DNA from: Macrosoma leucophasiata
Taxonomy: Eukaryota; Arthropoda; Insecta; Lepidoptera; Hedylidae
Assembly (NCBI GenBank): GCA_036365455.1
Contig: JAWQUS010000026.1
Location: 11,674,001-11,738,000 of the forward strand
Direction of reading: 5' to 3'
Length of the DNA: 64,000 bases
Part shown: piece by piece, positions 29,235 to 38,303 of the stretch
Layout of the letters: each line of letters begins with the position of its first letter
How positions within the stretch are numbered: position 1 is the stretch's first letter
The notes under the pieces: model-generated
What the model was told of the DNA's origin: nothing
The model's input: only the letters and a program-made list of their open reading frames with translations
Databases searched by the model: none
Translations under genes and position numbers: made by a program

Positions 29235-29690
29235 AAGAAATTACACATTGACCTAGGAAGGAGACTTCGGCTTATTTCGGGTCTGTAGAACGTCATCTCT
29301 TTCGCACCTGACCTATGTGACGTTTGTCGACCATTTTGTTCAAGTTTTGACCAATACCGGACTATAAGCACACCGCGGACACTCCGCCAAAATTCCATAC
29401 GAACGCTTAATTACGTCTCTATTACACAGACATCAATCAGTGACGTGTATTCACACGTGCATCTGTGTGCGTAGCCCGTAGAAAATAACAAACGTTACCC
29501 ATAAGAGGGGAGGAGGTTCGGTGAAGCGGGGAAATCGGGCGGGGCGTCGAAGTGTCCATTCTATACGTAGTATTATAACATATTCTCTGCTTTATGAGCT
29601 TACTTTGGCAGTGTGCAGCAGAGACAACGCTATACGAAGTTGAAAGTAGCCAATTGTATCTTTCGTAGGCTCGATGTGCAATAAGTCTTG
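29235..29690. mobile_element. Tc1/mariner-type MITE split by Rep-G
   Basis: The left arm (ggaaggagacttcggcttat...ttttgaccaataccgg) and the right arm (ggcagtgtgcagcagagaca...cgtaggctcgatgtgcaata) match the MITE at 19,081 and are separated by Rep-G. Confidence 0.65.
29362..29588 (+). mobile_element. Rep-G inserted in a MITE
   Basis: It runs from about 'caccgcggacactccgcc' to 'aacatattctctg'. The flanks 'ctataagc' and 'tttatgagc' may be a diverged 8-bp duplication. It has no ORF and no long inverted repeats. Confidence 0.55.
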
Positions 29691-29939
29691 GTGTGAATTA
29701 AATAAGATGCAAAAGCATCGATTTTATTCGCGACGTAACCATCACGCCTTAAGCTTTATATTGATGTAGCTTAAGACGGTAAATTACCCAAAGTTTGATT
29801 TTCAAGGATTAACTACACGCGAAGTTCAATACATTCTACTTAATGCCTGCGATAATAGATGAGTTCACACATCAATATTCATGTCTTAATAAGCCTTCTT
29901 TTAATGAAAATTCGATAGAGAGCTATTTATTGTTTATGC

Positions 29940-30005
29940 ATATATGTATGTATCTTCATGTCAAATCCCTTACGGGATGGGCAGAGAAAGTGGAGCGCCA
30001 GCGCG
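29940..30005 (-). mobile_element. LINE-Q 3'-end fragment
   Basis: 'tgtatgtatcttcatgtcaa' ... 'gggcagagaaagtggagcgcc' is a diverged, reversed LINE-Q terminus. Confidence 0.5.
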
Positions 30006-30374
30006 TATTGTTTGTGTACTCGTATATACAGAGTTTTACAATTACAGTGTATAAGTGGGATAAACTGTGTGTACATCAAAGCATCCACTACATTAAAGCG
30101 CTAACTAGTGGAACACAGACGAAACCGCACAGTACTTGTCTATTACGATAGATGGCGTATCAATCGAATAACATCGCACATACGAAGATTTCTCCAGAGT
30201 TGGCATATTATATACAACTTACCGTTGTCAGTCGTTGAGCCGCGGCCCGCTAGGCGCTAACACGTCGCCTGGTCGGATGATTCTCCCTTTTCGTCGGAGG
30301 AACACTTCCACTCGTTCCTCCACATGAGTATTACACATTTAAAAAATTCGTGCTTAATTACTTAAATTACTAAT
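30006..30374. other. No recognised feature
   Basis: A CG-richer patch near 30,230-30,320 (gccgcggcccgctaggcg) has no ORF of note. Confidence 0.3.
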
Positions 30375-30470
30375 CATCCTGAAGTTCCACTGTCGGAGCT
30401 CAAGGGCGTAGGCACCACCACATTACCACTGTAGTGCTCACCATTATCATGTTCTCATTAGATAGTACTG
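30375..30470 (+). repeat. SINE-A, old fragment
   Basis: 'gaagttccactgtcggagctc', 'gggcgtaggcaccaccacatta' and 'agtgctcaccattatcatgtt' give a diverged SINE-A 5' half. Confidence 0.5.
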
Positions 30471-30479
30471 AAACTGTTC

Positions 30480-31040
30480 TCTGCGGTTCTAGAAATTATG
30501 ATACATGCTAAGGGAAGAAAATGAGAAGTGGACGAGACAAGTTACAGAATGGTAAAATAAGGAATAAAGGTACGTAACTTCACGCCTGTAATCCCCGAAG
30601 GGGTAGACAGAGGTAAATGCATGCATTCAAGCATACATGCAAACAGGTGCGGAGCCTGTTGCCATCTCCGGGCACATTACCAAACTCCGAGGTACTGGGA
30701 AACTTCCAGAAAATGGCAAATCCCAATAGAACCAGAGATAAAGTATTTTAAACCGTTATCTCTGATAGCACCCGACACGGGAATCGAACCCAGGACCTCC
30801 AGTGCAGTAGTAGTGGCCTGCTACCACTAAGCTACTGAGGCAGTTTAAGGAATAAAGGTTTTAGGAATAAAGGTAGACAAACAAAACGTTGGGAAGATGA
30901 TATAAGAAAGATAGCTGTTCCAGAATAGACACGCACTGCCAAGGATAGAATAAAATGGAAAGCTTTAGAGGAGGCCTTTGTCGAAGGACAAGCTGTGAAA
31001 GAGAAACCAATTGAAAAATTAAAAGTAACAAGTTAGTAGT
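30480..31040 (+). pseudogene. RTE-type LINE ORF C-terminus split by SINE-B
   Basis: After the SINE the plus strand encodes RQTKRWEDDIRKIAVPE, a stop, then RTAKDRIKWKALEEAFVE: the C-terminal motif of RTE (BovB-like) reverse transcriptases. The preceding part (KWTRQVTEW-like) lies left of the SINE. An in-frame stop near 30,927 and the split show it is dead. Confidence 0.6.
30571..30845 (-). repeat. SINE-B with a 13-bp target duplication
   Basis: TAAGGAATAAAGG at 30,558-30,570 is repeated at 30,846-30,858, fixing both SINE ends: head AACTGCCTCAGTAGC and tail ...GGCGTGAAGTTACGTA. The body lacks about 40 bp around 'acccacgattcgcc'. Confidence 0.85.
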
Positions 31041-31463
31041 GAAAATAGTAGGTATATAAACTAAATTTATTAAAAAAAAAAAAAAAAACAATGTTACATT
31101 GCCCAATTATTAATGTTATTCATGTTTATTCTGTTTATTATTCATATTTATTCATTTATTTCATATAATTAGGCTCCTGGAAAGTACTTTTACATCGTCA
31201 TTTTTTTTTAAACTAACCTAGAGTGAATAACCACTATTAATAATCAAAACCGCATTAAAAATTTCATAGAAACTGAACAATTTTGTATAATATGATGGAA
31301 AGCATCAATTATTTACAAATTCCTCCATTTCCCCATTTCAAAAGAAACTGAGAAATAATGAATTTGGACGTCATAATAAAGGTTATTCACTTGGCAGAAT
31401 TCCACTATTTAAGGAAAAGCAATAAAGGCTTATTTTATTTTTTATTCACTTTGTTTTATTCAC
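31041..31463. other. No recognised feature
   Basis: AT-rich; an A run at 31,071-31,088 may be the tail of the RTE fragment. Confidence 0.35.
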
Positions 31464-31525
31464 CAACGCGCCGAGTGTATCTTTTGTAGGCTTGATGTGA
31501 TGCAAAAGGATCGATTTTTGTAGAA
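31464..31525. repeat. Tc1/mariner-type MITE end fragment
   Basis: 'gtgtatcttttgtaggcttg' and 'atgcaaaaggatcgattttt' match the right flank and arm region of the MITE at 29,640-29,725. Confidence 0.4.
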
Positions 31526-32067
31526 TTATTAAATTATTTTATAGAAATTAATATCCGGATAGAAACATAGGGTAATAGAGACAAGTAACAACACTCCCAT
31601 TTAATATTCCAATCAAAACAGATTATATTAGTGGCTGTAACAATACCCAACCAATCACAACAGCGCACTAACCACGAGATTCCGAATTACACCGAAGCAA
31701 TTACGATGCAATATAGAAATCAAACATTTATACCGACGACCACTGAAACTTGAGCTATGACACGTGTAAATTCAGCCATTTTATTGACGGTGTGCGTTTG
31801 ATGTTTGTCCGATGGAGGACCAAGTTACAGTGGTGCGACGGGAGCGAAATACCTGCTGAACCCTGTTTACCTCTCTCTGTATTGTCACGTAATGGTTTTC
31901 AATATCGTAAAAAAAACGGCACGTGGACTATTTGTATAGTTGTTTTAATTAATATGATTGGATTTTTTACTCTGCAACTGCTGTGTACTAGGTCAAATTG
32001 GAATCAAAACAAACGGTTCGTATTACAATGATATTTTAATTTAAGTTTGCAATAATCTTCAAGGGCA
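31526..32067 (+). other. Unique-looking stretch with a short signal-like ORF
   Basis: This stretch shows no repeat. A 93-aa frame (31,750-32,031) and an overlapping ATG frame at 31,757 beginning MTRVNSAILLTVCV, then a stop, are present. The latter looks like a short hydrophobic leader but has no convincing splice donor. No function is assigned. Confidence 0.2.
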
Positions 32068-32330
32068 GGCGTAAGCACCACCGCATTACCTAATATACTT
32101 ACCGCTAAATGGTAGTGTTCAGCACTATCGTGTTCCGGTCAGGTGGTAATGTACGGCTCTGTAATTTCCGGCACAGAGGCATGACATCTAATGCCTCAGG
32201 AGTGGCAGCGCGTCTGCATTTTGACCTCTGGTCATTGTGTGGGTGTCTATAGGCTGCAGTCATCACTTAACATTAATGTGAACTGTACGCTTGTTTGCCA
32301 CTTTTATTACATAAAAAAAAATTAAAAAAA
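32068..32330 (+). repeat. SINE-A, head trimmed
   Basis: It begins at 'gcgtaagcaccaccgcatta' and ends in an A-rich tail; it carries the 'ctaatgcctcaggagtggc' subfamily variant. Confidence 0.8.
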
Positions 32331-32339
32331 ACATCAATT

Positions 32340-32530
32340 CAGCCAGGGTAGGCCATAATTGCCACGCTTGGCATACGGATTGGCGATCGCAGTGGCGGTT
32401 GTTTCATCGCAGGATGCTTCTGCCAATCTTGCATTATTGCACTTACTACCGCCCCATTTGAATGGTTTGACCGCCATTGTTCGGTTGACTGACTGGAAGA
32501 ATTCTCTTCCAGTAGAAGATAATTCATTAA
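32340..32530 (-). repeat. Rep-M copy
   Basis: Minus strand: 'ctggaagagaattcttcc', 'gaacaatggcggtcaaac', 'tggggcggtagtaagtgc', 'tcctgcgatgaaaca', 'ccaagcgtggcaattatgg'. It matches the copies at 10,914 and 40,733. Confidence 0.65.
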
Positions 32531-32564
32531 TATGTTCAGATTCTGTGGAACAGAATAAATAAAT

Positions 32565-32740
32565 ATTTCTCTGCAGCCGATAGATATCTACACAAAATAA
32601 AAATCTACCGCCAGTACAACTCTTCCACTAGTGCAACTTCAGGCTTTTTTCCAGAAATAGGCTTTGCCACACTTTAAGACCTAAGTTGTTACGTCTCTGT
32701 AATAGCAATTACGGTAGCCATTTTAGTAATATGAGAATTA
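32565..32740 (-). repeat. SINE-A, very diverged
   Basis: 'ctgcagccgatagatatctac', 'cacactttaagacctaagttg' and 'cgtctctgtaatagcaattac' recall an old SINE-A like 11,975-12,212. Confidence 0.4.
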
Positions 32741-32804
32741 CCCTAATAAAAATAGCGACACTATAATCGTAGTTGCATGGCACATAATATAATACATTAT
32801 AATA

Positions 32805-32834
32805 ATATCACACACACACAGAGAGACACACACA

Positions 32835-32868
<34 letters not shown>
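32805..32868 (+). repeat. CA microsatellite
   Basis: Interrupted CA dinucleotide repeat with GAGA and AAAA interruptions. Confidence 0.9.
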
Positions 32869-32870
<2 letters not shown>

Positions 32871-32984
32871 TACAGTAATATAGGACATATTTATTATTGG
32901 TTCTGTTATGTTTTATTACTATTTCACTCATTTATTTTCGAACTTATTTTATATTTTTTTACATACATAAGTATCAAAAACAAA

Positions 32985-34468
32985 TCTATACTTATAATAA
33001 AACTGTAGAAGTGTAAATTCTGTACATTGAAAATATTGAAAAAATAAATACCAAATGTTACTAGATCGATACCGAACACAAATATGTGATTAGAAAATTT
33101 TTTGTCTGTCTGTCTGTTTGTTCCAGCATCACACAAAATCTACCGGTCCGATTACGATGAAACTTGGTATATGATACTTATACCTTAACTGGCGCACAAC
33201 ACTGGGTACTTTTTATCCCGGAAAAATGTATGTTTGTTCACGCTTATTTTAAACGGCTTGTTTGATTTGTGGTCACTGATATGTTGTGGTTAGTTTCACA
33301 TAACATTTACTGTTTGTTTCAAGTCAATCGGTTTAGAAATAAAAAAGTTACGACAATTTAAAAAATCATATCTAATATTTTTTTTTAATCTTCTGTATCT
33401 ATATTGTCTTTTTTAGGGTTCCGTTTCTAAAAGGTAAAAACGGACCCTATTACTAATCCTCCACTGTCTGCCTGTCTGTCCATACATCCGTCTGTATATC
33501 ACCAGGCTGTATCTCATAAACAGTTATACTCTTAGTAACTAGTGATAGTAACTAGTGATAGTAGTTCTCTTACCGCTAAAACGACAAAATTAATACTAAA
33601 AATAAGAAAATGAAAATATCGAGGGGTCCAAGGGGGCATACAATTAAACGTGTTTTTTTTCTGTAGCAAGTAGACGCTTGAAATTTTACAGAATTTTTAG
33701 GTCTTAGGTATATTGTATATTACCTTACAACAAACGTCATTTTTATGCCATTTTTTACGGAACCTTTCGTGCACGAGTTCGACTCCTACTTGGTCGGTTT
33801 TTATCTGTTAGTAATAATAAGCATACCGCATAGCAGTGTCCCGACATAAAACAATCGCCGCTATGATCACCATTCAGGATGCCAAGCGTGGCAATTATGA
33901 CGTATTCTTTCCTGATGACCCACAACACTTTTAGGAGTATCTTAAGGAAAGGCTTTGTCCAGCGGGACGTCTTTCGGATGTAATTATGATGATGGTGATG
34001 GTGGTGGTGGTGGTGGTGGCATTAGTGGGTAAAAATGCGCAACATTAATATTCAATTTTTCTCTTCTGCCGGCTCTTACGGAGTACTAATATTATGCATA
34101 GATCTATCTTTTATCTTTCATTCTCTGTTAGAAGCACTAATCGACTGAAACTTTACAAAAGTTTATAATAATTTTCTTTTAAAAAATATTATGCATAGAA
34201 GTTTGGCCTTTCCGAAAATACGATTCAGCATAGGGTGGATGCGTTTTTACATCATAAGCAATTTTTCGCAATCCTAGCAGCCTGTGTGCTTTTATCCCCG
34301 ATGGCCATCCGTCTAATATCGTGTACAGAGAAGAATTACTGCAAAGGAGATTTATATAGCTACTTAAATGTGTTTATGATCCAAAATTAACTAAAATGTA
34401 TATCCAAAAGCGCTACCCAAAGTCCCAAAGCCACTTTTCCACGCGAACAAAGTTGCGGGCACAGCTAG
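32985..34468 (+). mobile_element. Hel-N Helitron-like element, 1.48 kb
   Basis: A|TCTATACTTATAATAAAAC starts it and GTTGCGGGCACAGCTAG|T ends it. It is collinear with 27,138-28,994 but lacks the inverted duplication and the SINE-A. It carries an RTE-tail fragment (about 33,830-33,970) next to its GGT tract. No Rep/helicase ORF is seen. Confidence 0.65.
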
Positions 34469-34496
34469 TATATATATAAAAAAATAAAAAATAGCT

Positions 34497-34800
34497 TGCC
34501 GCCGGCAGCGGGAACTTGGTCCAAGCTACCTGTGGTTAGGGACGCAGAGATAGGAATCTCCTCACTATTCGTGCCGTGTCAAGTAGCACTGCCTTCTGCA
34601 TCAGGCCCTTGACCCAGCCGCCCAACGGGAGCCTCATAAGGTGTTGGTCGAGGCTCTTGGCGATAAGGCCATTCACCGAGACGACTATCGGTACAATGAT
34701 CGCCGAATCCACACGCCACATGCCGACAATCTCGTGAGCTAGGTCCAGATATTTTAATTCCTTATCCTTTTCAGCTTTCGCGAGATTCTCGTCATGGGGT
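34497..34800 (-). pseudogene. Non-LTR reverse transcriptase C-terminal fragment
   Basis: The minus strand encodes KYLDLAHEIVGMWRVDS, IIVPIVVSVNGLIAKSL, and LMQKAVLLDTARIVRRFL. This is the conserved C-terminal region (dL..EI..mW / vvPiV...G / lQKa..L.TarivR.FL) of a distinct class of insect non-LTR elements. It lacks the catalytic core; a GC-richer island marks it out. Confidence 0.6.
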
Positions 34801-34854
34801 ATGTTTTATTACTTATTATTATGATAATGATTTTTTTATTTTTTTTATTTTTGT

Positions 34855-35095
34855 TCCCTGGCACGTATAATTACAATATTATAAATCTTCATTAAATGTA
34901 TTTAACTTGAGAGCGAGAGTCCTGGTACCCATAACACAAGTTAAATCTTACCACTGACCATGGGTACCAACCAGTACCTAACAAAAAAATTGACAACACT
35001 GTTTTAAGTGCACTATTTTATTAAATTTGACATGAATGTATCAATGTACATGATGATAATAATAAATTTTATTCTTATTCTTATTCTTACTTATT
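34855..35095 (+). repeat. LINE 3'-end remnant with TTCTTA tail
   Basis: 'gtcctggtacccataacaca' and 'ggtaccaaccagtacctaac' precede '...aataataaattttattc' and a TTCTTA microsatellite, the layout of a non-LTR 3' end. No ORF remains. Confidence 0.4.
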
Positions 35096-35438
35096 ACTAA
35101 CCAACGCGCAATATTTATTGATTATATTGAAGACCTCTAGGGATTGTCTTTCATATCGGACCTTCACTAATTGAATGGGCAATCAAAAATCACTTAATTT
35201 CGCTATGCAGGGGCGGCCTCTAATTACTTTACACACCTACGCATTGCGTCTCATTTTTAAATATCTTACTTTATGTATATCATTTCTAAATAGTATGCAG
35301 CTAGTTATATTGTTTTATTTGATATTTTTATTAAACTTTAATCTAAGATGTCAAAACGTTTCAAATAAATGTGAAGTAAAAGCTCGGTTATAAAAAATTC
35401 AACGAAACTAGAAGATTAAATGTATTAAAGAAAATCAA
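35096..35438. other. No recognised feature
   Basis: A 72-aa AT-rich hydrophobic frame (35,175-35,393) is not recognisable and is probably chance. Confidence 0.3.
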
Positions 35439-35690
35439 CTGCCACAGTAGCCTAGTGGTAGCAGGCCACTACTACTACGCTGGAGGTCCTGGGTTCGATT
35501 CCCGGGTCGGGGGGTACTATGGGGATTTTTCCATTTTCTGGAAGTTTCCCAGTACCTCGGAGATGACAACAGGCTGGCCACCTTTTAAATAGGCCAAAAA
35601 CGTAACCGGCGAATTGTGGGTGTATGACTGAATGCATGCATCTACCTCTGCCTACTCCTTCGGGGATTACAGGAGTGAAGTTGCGTTTTT
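35439..35690 (+). repeat. SINE-B, internally shortened
   Basis: Head CCACAGTAGCCTAGTGG, box B GGTTCGATTCCCGGG, a deletion around the 'actatcagagata' region, and the tail 'acaggagtgaagttgcgttt' with a T run. Confidence 0.8.
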
Positions 35691-35762
35691 TTTACGTACG
35701 TTTTACGTAAAGAAAATCAGACAATTTACACTTACACTCTTATGCTTACACTCTTTACGCGT

Positions 35763-35935
35763 AAAGACTGAGACCTAAGGTGTCATGTCTCTGTGATAGT
35801 TATTACAGGGTCATACATTACCATCTAACCGGAACACGATAGTGCTGAACACTACCATTTAACGTCAGATAGATTAGGTAAAGCGTTGGTGCCTACGCCC
35901 TCCAGCTCCTACACTTGGAACTCTACCACCAGTGA
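35763..35935 (-). repeat. SINE-A, diverged 5' half
   Basis: From 'gagacctaaggtgtcatg' to 'aactctaccaccagt'; the head is retained and the 3' half lost. Confidence 0.65.
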
Positions 35936-36135
35936 AATATGTTTGTTACTTCATGATATGAAGATATGCAATTGTTTACGTAAATGACCTTGAGTTTGAG
36001 CCCAAGGGCGGACTCGCCCTTTTTATCACCCCCTTTAATACCCCCTCGGAATTTAAGGTAATGAATTAAAAATGCTTATCATCTGTGAATTATGCCTCTA
36101 TATGACTTAAATTACATATTCACACATTCTAGAAA

Positions 36136-36245
36136 GTCTGCCCGTGACCACGGTAGCTGGAAAGCGACCGAAACGTCGGGTGTAAGAAGAAGTTTGGGAG
36201 TGTTGTATACGCGAGAAAAGCCGCAAGTCTAATTTCTACGAAATA
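36136..36245 (+). mobile_element. Penelope-like 3'-end fragment
   Basis: CTGCCCGTGACCACGGTAGC, 'gcgaccgaaacgtcggg', 'tgttgtatacgcgagaaaag' and 'taatttctacga' match 9509-9625 closely. Confidence 0.5.
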
Positions 36246-36418
36246 TCTGAAAGGCATAAAAATGTTTTAGTGTACCAACAATAATATAATGAATGGTCAC
36301 GCGTTAAGTGTACGACACGCTTCACGAAGCTGAAAGAGCCCTCGCCTACGCAGCTACAATAGTATGGCGAGAGATTGTATGATTCTTTCTTATAGCTTAA
36401 AATTATTTATTTATTGGC

Positions 36419-37498
36419 AAGCGCGCATGGCCCGGCGGCTGGTGTAAATCATAAACGATCTGCTCGGTTAAGCACTACGGGCGCGGTTGGGTAGTGTGAT
36501 GGGTGACCACTAGTGGCAAATTAAATGCGCGTTAAATAATTAATAATTAAAAATTAATGCTTTGGAGGGCACGTTAAGCCGTCGGTCCCGGTTGCTATCG
36601 ATAGATAGCAGTCGTTAAACCTTGTCGGAGGCCTTATAGGCGGCCCCCCCCGAGGGTTTCCGCCTTGTCGTGGCGGGGGGGCTCAGTACCCGATGGTTGG
36701 CCTCACACCGGAGAAGCCAAGAGGAACCCAGAGAGGGAGCGGCGTTTGGCGTGGCTCTGCCCGCCACTCGCTGCTGTGGTGAGGAGACGGCTGGGGAAGA
36801 GGTGTACGGGTGTGTCGTTGCCCTGCACCCTATCCCCAGCCGCCTAGTGGTGGTCCCGCCGTCAGATAGGCACGTGGTGGGGCCGCGGGGGGGTGGTTGA
36901 AGATCAGTTCATCTCTGGCACTCCCGCTCCCCCGGGGCCGGACTGTGTGCCCCTGGACTTCTCCATCAAGACGCCCGGGTGGCGTTGTGAGTGGTCGGGG
37001 CAGGGACCTTCGGACGCCGGACTAGGGGATGTCCGTCGCCCGAATAGAGAGGTCCCGGGCTGGCTGGCGTGCAGGTGTTCCGCACGCCACTAGTGTTGGT
37101 TGGAGCCGAAAGGCTCCGAGGAGGGCTCGGCAACGAGCAGCTGCCGGTGGGGTCGCGGATGTGTGCGATAGCGTTCCCGTGACCCCGCCAGTGATGGCGG
37201 ACGAGTCGGAACACCCAGGGGTTTTTAGTGGGTAGACGGATGTCTTTTCCGGAGTCCCACATAACCCACCCCTCTCCCCAAGGGTGGGTATGCGTAACGC
37301 ATTTCCCCTGGTAAAAAAAAAGGGTTTATAGGCGGTTTGAAAACATACGACAGCGGGTTGGCCACTAACCCACCCAATTCCACCAAATCGCATTGGAGCA
37401 GCGTGGTGCCGTAAGCTCCAGGCCTCCCCCCAAAAAAAAGGGGAGAGACTCGTGCCCAGCAGTGGGACGTATAATGGGTTGCCCTTATTTTTATTATA
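36419..37498 (+). repeat. 5S-SINE split by a GC-rich retroposon
   Basis: The 5S-like head (CGATC, GGTTAAGCA, CGGGCGCGG, GATGGGTGACC) is intact. A small AT insert (about 36,516-36,565) and the large insert at 36,644-37,325 interrupt the body. The tail 'cccagcagtgggacgtataatgg' with a T-rich end closes it. Joined, the length is close to the copy at 15,733. Confidence 0.75.
36644..37325 (+). mobile_element. GC-rich A-tailed retroposon with 10-bp target duplication
   Basis: TTATAGGCGG at 36,634-36,643 is repeated at 37,326-37,335. The insert starts with a C run, is very GC-rich, and ends 'gcgtaacgcatttcccctgg' plus an A run. Several overlapping ORFs (up to 123 aa on the minus strand) show no domain I can name. 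The composition and 3' end suggest a truncated or non-autonomous R1-like LINE, which is an inference. Confidence 0.6.
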
Positions 37499-37713
37499 TT
37501 ACTAGCCGTGCCCGCGACTTCGTCCACGTGAGAAAAATATGATTGTTCAGTATCTACCCGGACGAAGTCGTGGGCGCAGCTAGTATAAAAGTAGCCTAAG
37601 TTACTCCTTATTACATCAGCTATCTGCCAGTGAAAGTCCCGTCAAAGTCGGATACACTCCATTTCTACTTATTTGTATGAATGTATGTATGGTTGTATAG
37701 AGATTAAAGTAGC

Positions 37714-37980
37714 TGTTCACGCACTACGTCAGATGTTTCTGCATATTAGCCAATCCTGAGCCATCGGAGTGCTGCGGGCCAATAGGAGCTGCTGTCGGTC
37801 ACGACGGCACGAAATTGACCAATGGCGGCCGTCTTTCAGTGCAATTTTTAAAATGTTATAAAACCGATCTTTTTTCTGTTTTTTGACGCATTACACGTTA
37901 TTCACTTAAACCTGCTGCATCATTTTCTACCAAGCCCATCTACAAAAATTTATCTTCGTTTTGTGTCTCACAAATAGACA
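37714..37980 (+). repeat. BEL/Pao 5' LTR
   Basis: It begins TGTTCACGCAC and ends CAAATAGACA, with a TATA-like TTATAAAACC at about 37,857. It is identical to the 3' LTR by eye over all 267 bases. Confidence 0.9.
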
Positions 37981-37985
37981 TAAAT

Positions 37986-38000
37986 TGGTCATTCGAGCCG
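37986..38000 (+). other. BEL/Pao primer-binding site
   Basis: TGGTCATTCGAGCCG, five bases after the LTR, differs at one base from the complement of the 3' end of insect tRNA-Tyr as I recall it. Primer identity is an inference. Confidence 0.5.
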
Positions 38001-38303
38001 AAAGTTGAAGAAATAAGCAATCGACGGAGGTATATATAAGAAATCACGGGCGATTGAAGCAGCAGCCAGCGCGCAGTAGGTGAAACGTGTCAGCCATTCC
38101 ATTCCCAAACCTTTCCCACTTTTACTTTGTGTTAATACTGTATTTGTGCATATTTCAGTTAATTTCAGCATATTGCCTATCGATTAATAAAATTGTGTAT
38201 GTGTGCCCTCTAAACGGAACCGAGGTTTTATGGAAGCTAAGTATCTACGTAATTAATCTCCACCTGTTAACTGTGAGTATTTTTCTTTCTATTAAGTGCC
38301 AAG

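Noticed and set aside
31757..31801. Start of a secreted-protein gene (MTRVNSAILLTVCV)
   Set aside because: The frame stops after 14 codons and the only GT nearby is a weak donor; no second exon was found.
32805..32868. Possible CRISPR-like or regulatory repeat
   Set aside because: Simple CA microsatellite; there are no spacers, and CRISPR arrays are not expected in an animal genome.
36665..37527. Several overlapping ORFs of 60-123 aa on both strands
   Set aside because: High GC content removes stop codons by chance; no domain is visible, and the DNA is a retroposon inserted in a SINE.
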